Shown here: piece after piece, positions 25,049 to 32,781 of the stretch
How positions within the stretch are numbered: the stretch's first letter is position 1
Layout: each line of letters starts with the position of its first letter
Source: CAKZQX01 sp034435975
GTDB lineage: Bacteria > Chloroflexota > Chloroflexia > Chloroflexales > Chloroflexaceae
NCBI GenBank assembly: GCA_034435975.1
Contig: DAOTWD010000145.1
Location: 124,001-188,000 of the forward strand
Direction of reading: 5' to 3'
DNA: 64,000 bases
The notes under the pieces: model-generated
Database searches by the model: none
Seen by the model: the letters and a program-made list of their open reading frames with translations, nothing else
Told to the model about the DNA's origin: nothing
Translations under genes and position numbers: made by a program

Positions 25049-25516
25049 ATGATTACCTTTTCTACAACCGTAGCGCAGGCCATTGCCACCCATGCCGAAG
25101 CGACCTATCCCGATGAGTGTGTCGGTTTATTGCTGGGACGCTTTGCAGACACCCACAAGCTGGTAGTCGCTGCCTACCCTGTGGAGAATCGCTGGGCAGG
25201 CCAGGTGACACTGGCGGAAACCGATGATCCTGAGTCGCGCCGTGATCGCTTTTATCTTGATCCGCGTGATTATTTACGCGCCGACCGTGCAGCGCAGGCT
25301 CAGGGGCTTGAGGTGATTGGCTGTTATCACTCTCACCCCGACCATCCCGCACATCCTTCGGCTCGTGATCTGGTGGGAGCGCAAGGGATTGGCGGTTCTA
25401 CCTTTGCGTTTGTTATTCAGCGGGTTGACCAGGGGACAGCAACCGAGCTGACAAGCTGGTTGCTGCTTGATGATACATCTGCGTTTGAGCCAGAAGAAGT
25501 GATAGTGACCGATTGA
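25049..25516 (+). CDS. mec: JAMM/MPN+ metalloprotease (Mec-like)
   Basis: A 155-residue JAB1/MPN+ zinc protease. The catalytic Glu23 is in PDECVGLLLG, and the zinc motif HSHPDHPAHPSARD gives His94, His96 and Asp107. In Mycobacterium tuberculosis the homologue Mec+ releases cysteine from the CysO-Cys adduct; relatives such as QbsD and HcyD also trim C-terminal extensions from ubiquitin-like carriers. The gene sits between the cysteine synthase and the carrier gene. The start ATG has TAAGG at good distance; the longer upstream frame overlaps the cysteine synthase gene and is a shadow. Confidence 0.93.
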   Translation: MITFSTTVAQAIATHAEATYPDECVGLLLGRFADTHKLVVAAYPVENRWAGQVTLAETDDPESRRDRFYLDPRDYLRADRAAQAQGLEVIGCYHSHPDHPAHPSARDLVGAQGIGGSTFAFVIQRVDQGTATELTSWLLLDDTSAFEPEEVIVTD

Positions 25517-25590
25517 GGGGATGTCTATCAGGCAGGTAGGCGAAAAAAATGGTTTATTTGAGCGACTGCATATGTCATATTATTTAGTGT
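25517..25590 (+). repeat. Interspersed hairpin repeat, partial copy B
   Basis: Only the right end of the element is kept: CAGGCAGGTAGGCGAAAAAAATGG followed (in two parts) by TTTATTTGAGCGACTGCATA, matching the tail TTTGAGCAACCGCATA of the 59.9 kb copy. It lies immediately upstream of the carrier-protein gene. Confidence 0.55.
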
Positions 25591-25602
25591 ATGGAGAGAA
25601 CT

Positions 25603-25905
25603 ATGGCGGTAACTATTACGATCCCAACAGCGCTACGTCAATATGCTGATGGACAGGCCAGGGTTACCTTAGAAGCCGAAACGATAGGCGCACTGCTGCA
25701 TGGTCTGGTCGAAACCTATCCTGACCTGGGACGTCATTTGTTTAACGAGCAAGGCAAGCTCCGCAATTTTGTGAATGTCTATGTGGGTGATGAGGATATT
25801 CGCTATCTTGAAGGCGAAGAGACGAAGCTGCACGACGGTGAAACCGTGAGCATTATTCCGGCAATAGCCGGTGGCTTATGTGGCAGGGCATATGTGCTGG
25901 CTTGA
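25603..25905 (+). CDS. cysO: CysO/MoaD/ThiS-family sulfur carrier with C-terminal extension
   Basis: A 100-residue beta-grasp sulfur carrier. The fold is clear from RVTLEAETIGALLHGLVETY, GKLRNFVNVYVGDEDIRYLE (CysO-like) and DGETVSIIPAIAGG. In M. tuberculosis CysO the protein ends at this Gly-Gly, which is adenylated and thiocarboxylated. Here nine more residues (LCGRAYVLA) follow Gly90-Gly91, so the carrier would be inactive until trimmed, plausibly by the JAMM protease encoded just upstream. A loss of the normal stop by mutation is the alternative. The ATG has GGAGAG upstream; a start 4 codons earlier is less likely. It belongs with the cysM and moeZ-like genes in one pathway. Confidence 0.92.
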   Translation: MAVTITIPTALRQYADGQARVTLEAETIGALLHGLVETYPDLGRHLFNEQGKLRNFVNVYVGDEDIRYLEGEETKLHDGETVSIIPAIAGGLCGRAYVLA

Positions 25906-25974
25906 AACCTATGCCCTGGCATAGGAAATAGCAGCGATGAAATAGGAGATAGTACCACGTTTCACCAGTCCCCT

Positions 25975-26070
25975 ATTTCTCCCTTTCTACATTTTACCTT
26001 TCTGCCGCAGGCGCAAAAGACAGCTTGTTTTGTTTGAGCGCCCGCATAAGTCGTATCATATGAGTCGCAT
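25975..26070 (+). repeat. Interspersed hairpin repeat, copy C
   Basis: It matches the right half of the 59.9 kb copy: CTGCCGCAGGCGCAAAAGAC, then TTGTTTTGTTTGAGCGCCCG and CATAAGTCGTATCAT. The tail TTGAGC ... TATCAT resembles a promoter with a 14-base spacer. It lies about 110 bases before the MoeZ-like gene. Confidence 0.65.
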
Positions 26071-26177
26071 CGTTCTGAATGTAACAGCATGATTGGTGCG
26101 AATTGTTACCAGATACTCCCGGCGGCACATACAGTACAGTAGGTTTGCCTCTTGTCTGGGAGATAAGGATATCTAAG

Positions 26178-27332
26178 ATGGCAAAGAGTGCACTCTCAAA
26201 TGAAGAGATTCGCCGCTATAGCCGGCATCTCATTATGCCTGAAGTGGGCATGGAAGGTCAGCGGCGCCTGAAACAAGGGCGTGTGCTGCTTATTGGTACC
26301 GGCGGTCTGGGATCACCACTGGCGCTTTATCTCGCCGCTGCGGGCGTCGGGCATATTGGCCTGGTAGATTTTGATGTGGTCGATGAGAGCAATCTCCAAC
26401 GCCAGATTGTTCACGGTACCAGCACCGTGGGGGTACCGAAGACCGAGTCGGCCAGACGCCGCCTGCACGATCTTAATCCAACCATTGACATTGTCACCTA
26501 CGAAACCCAGGTGACCGCAGCCAATGCGCTGGAACTTATGCGCCCTTATGACGTTATTGTTGATGGTACCGACAACTTTCCCACCCGCTATCTGACCAAT
26601 GATGCCTGTGTGCTGCTGGGCAAGCCGAATGTCTATGGTAGTATTTTTCGCTTTGAAGGCCAGGCAACGGTGTTTTATCCCAAAGCGGGGGGGCCATGCT
26701 ATCGCTGCCTCTATCCAGAGCCACCACCACCCGGACTGGTGCCCTCATGTGCCGAAGGGGGCGTGCTGGGCGTGCTGCCTGGCGTGATTGGCACGATCCA
26801 GGCGACCGAGGTGATCAAGCTGCTGACCGGCATTGGCGAGCCGCTAATTGGCCGTTTGATGCTATACGATGCCCTGGCGATGCGCTTTCGCGAACTCAAG
26901 CTGCGCCGCAACCCCGACTGCCCCGTGTGTGGCGACCAGCCGACGATCACGGAATTGATTGACTACGATGCATTCTGTGGCCTGACGGCTGAGATCATCC
27001 AACTGGAGAGCCAGTATGAGATTACGCCGCAAGAACTGGCAGCGTGTCTCGAACGCGAAGATCGGCCTTTCTTACTCGATGTGCGGAACCCTTATGAAGT
27101 CGCTATCGCTACCATACCAGGTACCGATAAGCTCATCCCAATTGACCAGTTGCTGCATCACCTGAATGAACTGGACACTGCCCGCGAAATGGTCGTATAC
27201 TGTCGGAGTGGTGTCCGGAGTGCCAATGCTGTCAATCTGCTCAAAGATGCCGGGTTTCGCAAAGTAAAAAACCTGGTTGGAGGTATTCTGCGCTGGTCTG
27301 ACGACGTAGACCCGACAATGCCTAAATATTGA
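26178..27332 (+). CDS. moeZ: MoeZ/MoeBR-type carrier-protein adenylyl- and sulfurtransferase
   Basis: A 384-residue fusion of an E1-like adenylyltransferase (residues 1-about 250) and a rhodanese domain (about 285-384). The first part has GRVLLIGTGGLGSP (nucleotide loop), DFDVVDESNLQRQ, VDGTDNFPTRYL, the zinc Cys pairs in CYRCLYP and CPVCGD, and a Cys in VPSCAEGGVLG. The rhodanese loop is YCRSGVRSA with Cys342. It should adenylate the C-terminal Gly of the CysO-like carrier and load it with sulfur as a thiocarboxylate. The start has AAGGAT upstream; a 25-codon longer frame is less likely. The order carrier-activator-sufT is tight. Confidence 0.94.
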   Translation: MAKSALSNEEIRRYSRHLIMPEVGMEGQRRLKQGRVLLIGTGGLGSPLALYLAAAGVGHIGLVDFDVVDESNLQRQIVHGTSTVGVPKTESARRRLHDLNPTIDIVTYETQVTAANALELMRPYDVIVDGTDNFPTRYLTNDACVLLGKPNVYGSIFRFEGQATVFYPKAGGPCYRCLYPEPPPPGLVPSCAEGGVLGVLPGVIGTIQATEVIKLLTGIGEPLIGRLMLYDALAMRFRELKLRRNPDCPVCGDQPTITELIDYDAFCGLTAEIIQLESQYEITPQELAACLEREDRPFLLDVRNPYEVAIATIPGTDKLIPIDQLLHHLNELDTAREMVVYCRSGVRSANAVNLLKDAGFRKVKNLVGGILRWSDDVDPTMPKY

Positions 27333-27351
27333 TTAGATTAAGGAGTGGCAC

Positions 27352-27672
27352 ATGATGATAACCGAAGATATAGTTCGGGCTGCCTTACAGAATGTGGTTG
27401 ACCCGGAGATCGGGATGGATATTGTGAATCTCGGTCTGGTGTATCGTGTCGATGTACTCGATGGCGGTACCAAAGTGGATGTCGATATGACGCTCACCAC
27501 GCCGGCCTGTCCTGCCGGACCGCAGATCTTAGAGCAGGCCCGCCATGAAGTTATGGCTTTGAGTGAAGTGTACAAGAACCTGAAAGATGTCAGTATTAAT
27601 CTGGTCTGGACACCCTTCTGGAATCCATCAATGATGACAGACGATGCACGTGAGGAACTAGGGTTCTTTTAG
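27352..27672 (+). CDS. sufT: SufT-type MIP18/DUF59 Fe-S assembly protein
   Basis: A 106-residue single-domain MIP18-family (DUF59/PaaD-like) protein. The family marks are VVDPEIGMDIVNLGLVYRV, MTLTTPACPAGP with the conserved Cys53, and NLVWTPFWNP (the VxxVWxPxW block). SufT-type proteins help mature Fe-S proteins, often under high demand. It is the last gene of the sulfur island, 19 bases after the MoeZ-like gene, with ribosome site AAGGAG. PaaD of phenylacetate oxidation is a relative, but no paa genes are near. Confidence 0.93.
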   Translation: MMITEDIVRAALQNVVDPEIGMDIVNLGLVYRVDVLDGGTKVDVDMTLTTPACPAGPQILEQARHEVMALSEVYKNLKDVSINLVWTPFWNPSMMTDDAREELGFF

Positions 27673-28009
27673 GTAAAGAAGACACAACGGGACAAAGGTA
27701 CCGAGAGGGCAATATGGTCACAGTGAGAAGATGCCCCGCGCCTCGTACCAGCCCCACTGCCACTGCCGGCCATGCATGTGTCCCCGAATAAACAAAATTC
27801 TGGCATAAATGTGCCTGTGTCAACCCTACGGATGGTGCGTGGCGGCATAGCACTTCCCTGACGCATCCTCGCCCGCGCCGCAGAGGGACGCGCTGCCGGA
27901 TCTCCTTCTCGCTGTCCGTTGACCAGACAATCCCCATCACCTTTTGCGCCTTTGCGTTAAAACGTTCAGAGCCGGTATGATCTGCGTCTCCCCGTCTCCG
28001 TGCATCCTC
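27673..28009. other. Intergenic region between convergent genes
   Basis: No gene and no clear terminator hairpin with a T-run are visible. The phrase CTTTTGCGCCTTTGCGTT at about 27941-27958 resembles, in opposite orientation, the strings between ribD and ribE. The region separates the sulfur island from a leftward six-gene operon. Confidence 0.35.
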
Positions 28010-29176
28010 TCACAGGAGTGTCGAGCGATACCAGGTTTCGATGCCCTGCTTGAGCAGCGCTGCGGGTATTCCGGTAAGTGGGATGCCCAGCGGTTTGCCT
28101 ACGGCAGCGCCCGGGCCGAGCGATACCACCTCTCCCAGGCGTAGCGGGGTATAGGGTCGCGGTGCCTGCCCCTGCATATCAGCCAGCAGTGTACCTGCCA
28201 GATGCTCGCCCTGGCGCAGAGCATAGCTGGCAGTGGCTGGGATGGGACCATCAATCGTTGCCGGAATACTGGCGCAGTCGCCCGCGGCAAAGATCAACGC
28301 CTGATCCTCAACACGCAGGTAGCGATCGACCCGTACCCGCCCCAGGGCATCGGTCGGAAGCCCTGACTCGGCCAGGAGTGCTGGCGCTCGTATGCCACCG
28401 GCCCAGATGATTGTGCCAGCGCGGAATACCTGGTTTGCCGTGGTGGAGAGGGCTTGCTCCGCTACACGCGCAACGGCTGTATGCAGATACACCCGCACCC
28501 CCAGATCGGCAAAGACTCGCCGGGCATAGGCGTTGGCCCATGGTTCAGCCTGCTTGAGCAACAGTCCATTGCGTTCGAGCAAGGCGATCCGCAGCTCATT
28601 CCGGGCAATGCCGGCTGCATGTGCCAGGGTACTAACATAGGGCACCAGTTCACCCGCTACCTGGCACCCGGTGTACCCACCGCCAACAATCACAAAGGTC
28701 AGCAAGGTGCGGCGCAGGCGCAGATCGGTTGCCCGCGCTGCTGCCTCCACACAGGTGGCAATATGATCACGTAATCGGAGCGCCTGCTCATAGCTACGCA
28801 AGGGCAACGTATGCTGTTGCGCACCTGGTACATTCCCATAGTTCGTTTCTGCTCCCAACGCAATCAGCAGCCGATCATAGGATAGGCTCTGCCCGCCTAC
28901 CAGACGCACCTGCCGTTCAAGCGGTTCAATGCGCTGCACGCGCCCCTGGTACAACTGAACCGCCCGCCGCTGAAAGATCGTCTGTAGCGGCACAATCACA
29001 TTCGTGGGATCGGGCGCGGTGGTAGCGGCCAGATGGAGCTCCTGCACCAGTTGATGATAGGGATGTTGATCGAGCAGGGTTACAGTGAACTGCTTGCCGT
29101 ATAGAGCACGGCGTCGATCCAGTTCGATCGCGGTTCGTAAGCCCGCATAGCCCGCGCCAATAATCAAAATGCGCAT
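28010..29176 (-). CDS. NAD(P)/FAD-dependent oxidoreductase (NDH-2-like)
   Basis: A 388-residue flavoprotein with two Rossmann motifs: an N-terminal FAD site ILIIGAGYAGLRTAIEL and a central NAD(P)H site FVIVGGGYTGCQVAGEL. RLLIALGAETNYGNVPGA is the usual ATG-like strand, and IFAAGDCASIP is the second FAD-binding motif. This is the layout of type II NADH:quinone dehydrogenase and of related sulfide:quinone-like reductases. The redox Cys pair of disulfide reductases is absent. NDH-2 is membrane-associated through a C-terminal amphipathic region; here the C terminus is short and only weakly amphipathic, so a soluble enzyme is possible. Last gene of a leftward operon after dnaG. Confidence 0.85.
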   Translation of the reverse strand: MRILIIGAGYAGLRTAIELDRRRALYGKQFTVTLLDQHPYHQLVQELHLAATTAPDPTNVIVPLQTIFQRRAVQLYQGRVQRIEPLERQVRLVGGQSLSYDRLLIALGAETNYGNVPGAQQHTLPLRSYEQALRLRDHIATCVEAAARATDLRLRRTLLTFVIVGGGYTGCQVAGELVPYVSTLAHAAGIARNELRIALLERNGLLLKQAEPWANAYARRVFADLGVRVYLHTAVARVAEQALSTTANQVFRAGTIIWAGGIRAPALLAESGLPTDALGRVRVDRYLRVEDQALIFAAGDCASIPATIDGPIPATASYALRQGEHLAGTLLADMQGQAPRPYTPLRLGEVVSLGPGAAVGKPLGIPLTGIPAALLKQGIETWYRSTLL

Positions 29177-29214
29177 AGTGTTATGGGTCAGCCCTTCCCG
29201 CTAAACCTGTGTGA

Positions 29215-31194
29215 TCAACGCCCCAATGTATTCCGCAAGTCAGGAAAGCTGCTGCTGCGTCGAGGGGTATTGATACGCCCCAGATAGCGATTCAGTTCCT
29301 GCAACAACTGGATGCTGTGTTCCTTTGCCTCATCTGCACCCATGTCATCTTGATGGGCAAGCTGCTGCGTTACCCGACGACACCAGCGCCGCACCTGCTC
29401 GATACGCAGATATTTGACGCTGTGTTCAAGATCCTGCCGATAGCGATACTCCTGTGAACGCGGCAACTCGTACTGTAACAACATTTGCGCATACGAGCGT
29501 AACGGTTCCGTCAGGGTTGTCAGCCACGTCGCAACCTCCGTACCGTCCCGACCATTACTATGAGCTTGAAATGCCTGCCATAGCATACGATTTTCGGTGC
29601 GATCAAGCAGACCGGCAATGCTTTGCCCCAGTAGTTCGCGCAGTTGAGGAAAATCCTGCATATCCTGTTCCAACCACTGCTCGACTACTGTATGCATAGC
29701 AGGATAACGCAACAGCAGTGCCAGCAGCAGATCCTCGCGCAGCATGCCTGATGTTGTGCGTGGCACTGGCGGTGCGGCGCTTACCCCTCCTTTCGCAGAG
29801 GGGGCAGGTTGGTTCGCTGAGCGCGGTTGTGGGGCACGACCGGCCCACCGCCCGTCTTGCACCGTCATAGCCCGCAGGAGATCCAGGATTAACTCGGCCT
29901 TGACGCCTACTACCCGCTCCAGCCGCGCCAGATATACCCGCTGCTGCGTGCCATCGAGCTGCACGAGCAGCGGCAGCAGCCGGTCCAGGGCCTGCTGTTG
30001 ATCGCGGGCTTGCGAGAGATCGAGATCAACCGTATAGGCCTCAATATAAAAATCCATCACTGGCAGCGCCATATCCACCAGTTGCTGCCAGTGTTGCGGG
30101 TCGCTCTTGATCACCTCATCGGGATCCTGGCCCGGCGGCATTTGGATGATACGCAGCAGAACATCGTTCTCCCAGCGCACCAGACCCTGGGCCGTCACAG
30201 TTGAGCGGGCAGCATCCTGGTCAACCACCTGTTGTAAGGTATCCAGACCGTGCAGGGTGGCGCGCTGCCCGGCCACATCAGCATCGAGCGCCAGATAGAC
30301 ATTGCGTGAGAGTTTTTTCAGCAGCGCCACATGCCCGGCAGTCAGCGCCGTGCCGAGCGTGGCTACCACATTGCGAAAGCCATGCTGATGCGCCGTCAGC
30401 ACGTCCATATAGCCTTCGACAATGACGGTTGCATCGGCGATGCGGATGGCGTCCCGCGCCAGATCCAGCCCATACAACACCCGACTCTTGTCAAATAGCA
30501 ACGTCTGCGGCGTATTCAGGTATTTAGGTTGCGCATCCCCCAACGCCCGCCCACCAAACCCTATAATGTCGCCGCGCAAATTGCGAATGGGAAAGATTAG
30601 CCGCCCGCGAAACCGATCATAGCAGCCACCATCATCGCGCTCGATCGCCAGGCCCGCTGCCACCACCTCCTCTGGCGTAAACCCCTTACGTCCAGTCAGG
30701 TAATGCAGCAGATGATCCCACTCCTCCAGGCTGTAGCCCAGTTGAAAGGTTTCCACCGTTTCCGGTGCAAGGGCACGGCGGGCAACATAGTCACGTGCTG
30801 GCTGACCGCGGCCCAGATCGCGGAGTACGTAGTGAAAATAACGCGCTGCGGCTACATTTAGCTCAAGCAACCGCGTACGCTGCCGATCTTGCTGCTGCTC
30901 ATCCGGGGTTGGTTCTTTCAATGGCACGCCCGCGAGATCAGCCAGGTGTCGCAGTGCGGCAGGGAAATCTAATCCCTGCTGGCGCATCACAAAATCAAAA
31001 ATGGTGCCTGAGGCATGGCAGCCAAAGCAGTAGAAGCTCTGTGTATCAGGAAAGACGGTCAATGCTGGTGTGCGTGTGTTGGTATGGAAGGGGCAGAAGC
31101 CCACAAAATTCTTACCCACCTTGCGCAACGAAACACTCTGACCGATCAGATCAACAATATCCAGCCGATCTTTGATGTCATCAATCACACTCAT
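29215..31194 (-). CDS. dnaG: DNA primase
   Basis: A 659-residue DnaG primase that makes RNA primers for replication. The N-terminal zinc-binding domain shows CPFHTNTRTPALTVF and FYCFGCHASG (the CHC2 ligands). The catalytic core has YDRFRGRLIFPIRN, GFGGRAL and the TOPRIM acid residues in VIVEGYMDV and ALDADVAGQ. The C-terminal 200 residues, after a proline/alanine linker near 470-490, form the DnaB-interacting helical domain. The gene is 6 bases from the dGTPase gene upstream, so the two are co-transcribed. A sigma factor gene, often next to dnaG, is not in the window. Confidence 0.97.
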   Translation of the reverse strand: MSVIDDIKDRLDIVDLIGQSVSLRKVGKNFVGFCPFHTNTRTPALTVFPDTQSFYCFGCHASGTIFDFVMRQQGLDFPAALRHLADLAGVPLKEPTPDEQQQDRQRTRLLELNVAAARYFHYVLRDLGRGQPARDYVARRALAPETVETFQLGYSLEEWDHLLHYLTGRKGFTPEEVVAAGLAIERDDGGCYDRFRGRLIFPIRNLRGDIIGFGGRALGDAQPKYLNTPQTLLFDKSRVLYGLDLARDAIRIADATVIVEGYMDVLTAHQHGFRNVVATLGTALTAGHVALLKKLSRNVYLALDADVAGQRATLHGLDTLQQVVDQDAARSTVTAQGLVRWENDVLLRIIQMPPGQDPDEVIKSDPQHWQQLVDMALPVMDFYIEAYTVDLDLSQARDQQQALDRLLPLLVQLDGTQQRVYLARLERVVGVKAELILDLLRAMTVQDGRWAGRAPQPRSANQPAPSAKGGVSAAPPVPRTTSGMLREDLLLALLLRYPAMHTVVEQWLEQDMQDFPQLRELLGQSIAGLLDRTENRMLWQAFQAHSNGRDGTEVATWLTTLTEPLRSYAQMLLQYELPRSQEYRYRQDLEHSVKYLRIEQVRRWCRRVTQQLAHQDDMGADEAKEHSIQLLQELNRYLGRINTPRRSSSFPDLRNTLGR

Positions 31195-31200
31195 CGTACG

Positions 31201-32268
31201 TCAGGCATCCCAGGTATGCGGCACAAACAGATCGTTAAACACTTTGATCGCATAGCGGTCGGTCATACCAGCGATATAGTCAACCACTGCCCGCTCGATT
31301 GGCTCCTGGCGTTGCCGGTTGATGCGCAACAGATCAGCGGGCAACTCGTGCGGGTGCTGCACGAAATGCTGATAGATCGTCTCGATAATAAACCGCACCT
31401 TGCGATCGTCACGTTTGGCAGGACTGTTGAGGTAGACATGGGTAAACATAAACTCGCGCAACTGGTTGGTCGCGGCCAGAATGTGAGCACTCATTGACAG
31501 CAGCGGCGGCTCAGGGGGCGTTGCGGTACCGGTGGCCCACCAGTTATGCTGTATCAGATCACATACCATGGTGTTAATACGCTCGGCATGCGTGGCTCCC
31601 AGAACGGCAATGCATTCCTGTGGCAGATCGGCTGGTTGCAGAATGCCTGCCCGCAAAGCATCATCAATATCGTGATTGATGTACGCCACGCTATCGGCAA
31701 GCTTGATCACCTGGCCTTCGAGCGTACTGGCGGTACCCCAGGCAGTCTTCATGATGTCACGGCGAGCTTTGGAGTGCAGCCCGATGCCCTCACGTACGGC
31801 ATAGGTGAGATTGAGACCGGCTCCGTCTTTTTCCAACACCTCTACAATGCGCTGGCTCTGCTCATTGTGACGGAAGTGGGCAGGATAGATGCGCGTTAGC
31901 GCTGTTTCGCCCGCATGACCGAAGGGCGGGTGCCCGATGTCGTGACCAAGACCGATGGCCTCTACCAGATCCTCATTGAGCCGTAGTGCGCGGGCAATGG
32001 TACGTGCAATCTGGGTCACTTCCAACGTATGCGTCAACCGGGTACGGTAGTGATCACCCATCGGAGCAATAAAGACCTGCGTCTTGTGCTTCAGGCGGCG
32101 AAAGGGTTTGGAGTGTAAAATACGGTCGCGATCGCGCTGGAAAGCAGTCCGCACAGGACTCTCTTCTTCGGGATAGGCCCGTACTGCCAGCGCACTACGC
32201 GCCGCCAGCGGTGAAAGATGACGCTGCTCCTGTTCTTCCAGATATGTGCGCACATTCAGATAGCTCAT
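31201..32268 (-). CDS. dgt: Deoxyguanosinetriphosphate triphosphohydrolase-like protein
   Basis: A 355-residue HD-domain protein of the dGTPase family, which hydrolyses dNTPs to nucleoside and triphosphate. Signature segments are RTAFQRDRDRILHSKPFRRL, THTLEVTQIARTIARAL (first His), IGLGHDIGHPPFGHAGE (His-Asp pair) and INHDIDDALRAG (final Asp). Length fits the shorter class often annotated as dGTPase-like. The start is set at the ATG giving the typical N terminus; a GTG nine codons upstream (32295) is equally allowed. Direct linkage to dnaG fits a role in balancing dNTP supply at replication. Confidence 0.94.
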   Translation of the reverse strand: MSYLNVRTYLEEQEQRHLSPLAARSALAVRAYPEEESPVRTAFQRDRDRILHSKPFRRLKHKTQVFIAPMGDHYRTRLTHTLEVTQIARTIARALRLNEDLVEAIGLGHDIGHPPFGHAGETALTRIYPAHFRHNEQSQRIVEVLEKDGAGLNLTYAVREGIGLHSKARRDIMKTAWGTASTLEGQVIKLADSVAYINHDIDDALRAGILQPADLPQECIAVLGATHAERINTMVCDLIQHNWWATGTATPPEPPLLSMSAHILAATNQLREFMFTHVYLNSPAKRDDRKVRFIIETIYQHFVQHPHELPADLLRINRQRQEPIERAVVDYIAGMTDRYAIKVFNDLFVPHTWDA

Positions 32269-32307
32269 ACCTTTTCGTTCTCTGCTCAGTGACACACTGC
32301 AACCAGC

Positions 32308-32781
32308 TCAGTGTTCCGCGTGCACCATGGCCGATTCGGGTTCTGGTTGAGCCCAAACCGGTGGCTCGTTGCACGCCCGCCAGATGCTGATGCCGCTGCC
32401 GACGATCAGGTGCAGAACAATGACGGCCCAGAAATAGAACGTATGGCCGATCTCGGCTGCCCGCTCCGGGCCAATCACCAGCGACTCGATGCGTGCTGCC
32501 ACAAAGGGCGTGAAAAAGTAGAAACAAAAACAGATCGCCGCCGCTCGCCAGAACTCGACCCGCCGGGCCACGACCCAACCGATACATAGGAAAAAGGGCG
32601 TCGCAAAGATGACCCACACCAGCGGGCGTAGGTTGGTTTCGCTGCGGCTCCCTCCCGTGCTGATCAGGTTGTAGCTGGCCCAGGCCACACCGAGCAGCGT
32701 CGCGCCTATCATAATCGCTGCTGTACGCCCATCAAACCGTCGGACAGTATGCGCTACCTGACGACCGGTATTACGACGCAT
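32308..32781 (-). CDS. Small multi-pass membrane protein, unknown function
   Basis: A 157-residue protein with about four hydrophobic segments (IMIGATLLGVAWASYNLI, LVWVIFATPFFLCIGWVVA, FWRAAAICFCFYFFTPFVAA, FYFWAVIVLHLIVGSGISI), the N terminus being basic. No family is recognised. The ATG lies inside the end of the beta-lactamase-like gene (11-base overlap) with a strong ribosome site GGAGGAGGAAAG, so it is translated together with it. A longer frame upstream would overlap that gene extensively and is rejected. Confidence 0.75.
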   Translation of the reverse strand: MRRNTGRQVAHTVRRFDGRTAAIMIGATLLGVAWASYNLISTGGSRSETNLRPLVWVIFATPFFLCIGWVVARRVEFWRAAAICFCFYFFTPFVAARIESLVIGPERAAEIGHTFYFWAVIVLHLIVGSGISIWRACNEPPVWAQPEPESAMVHAEH

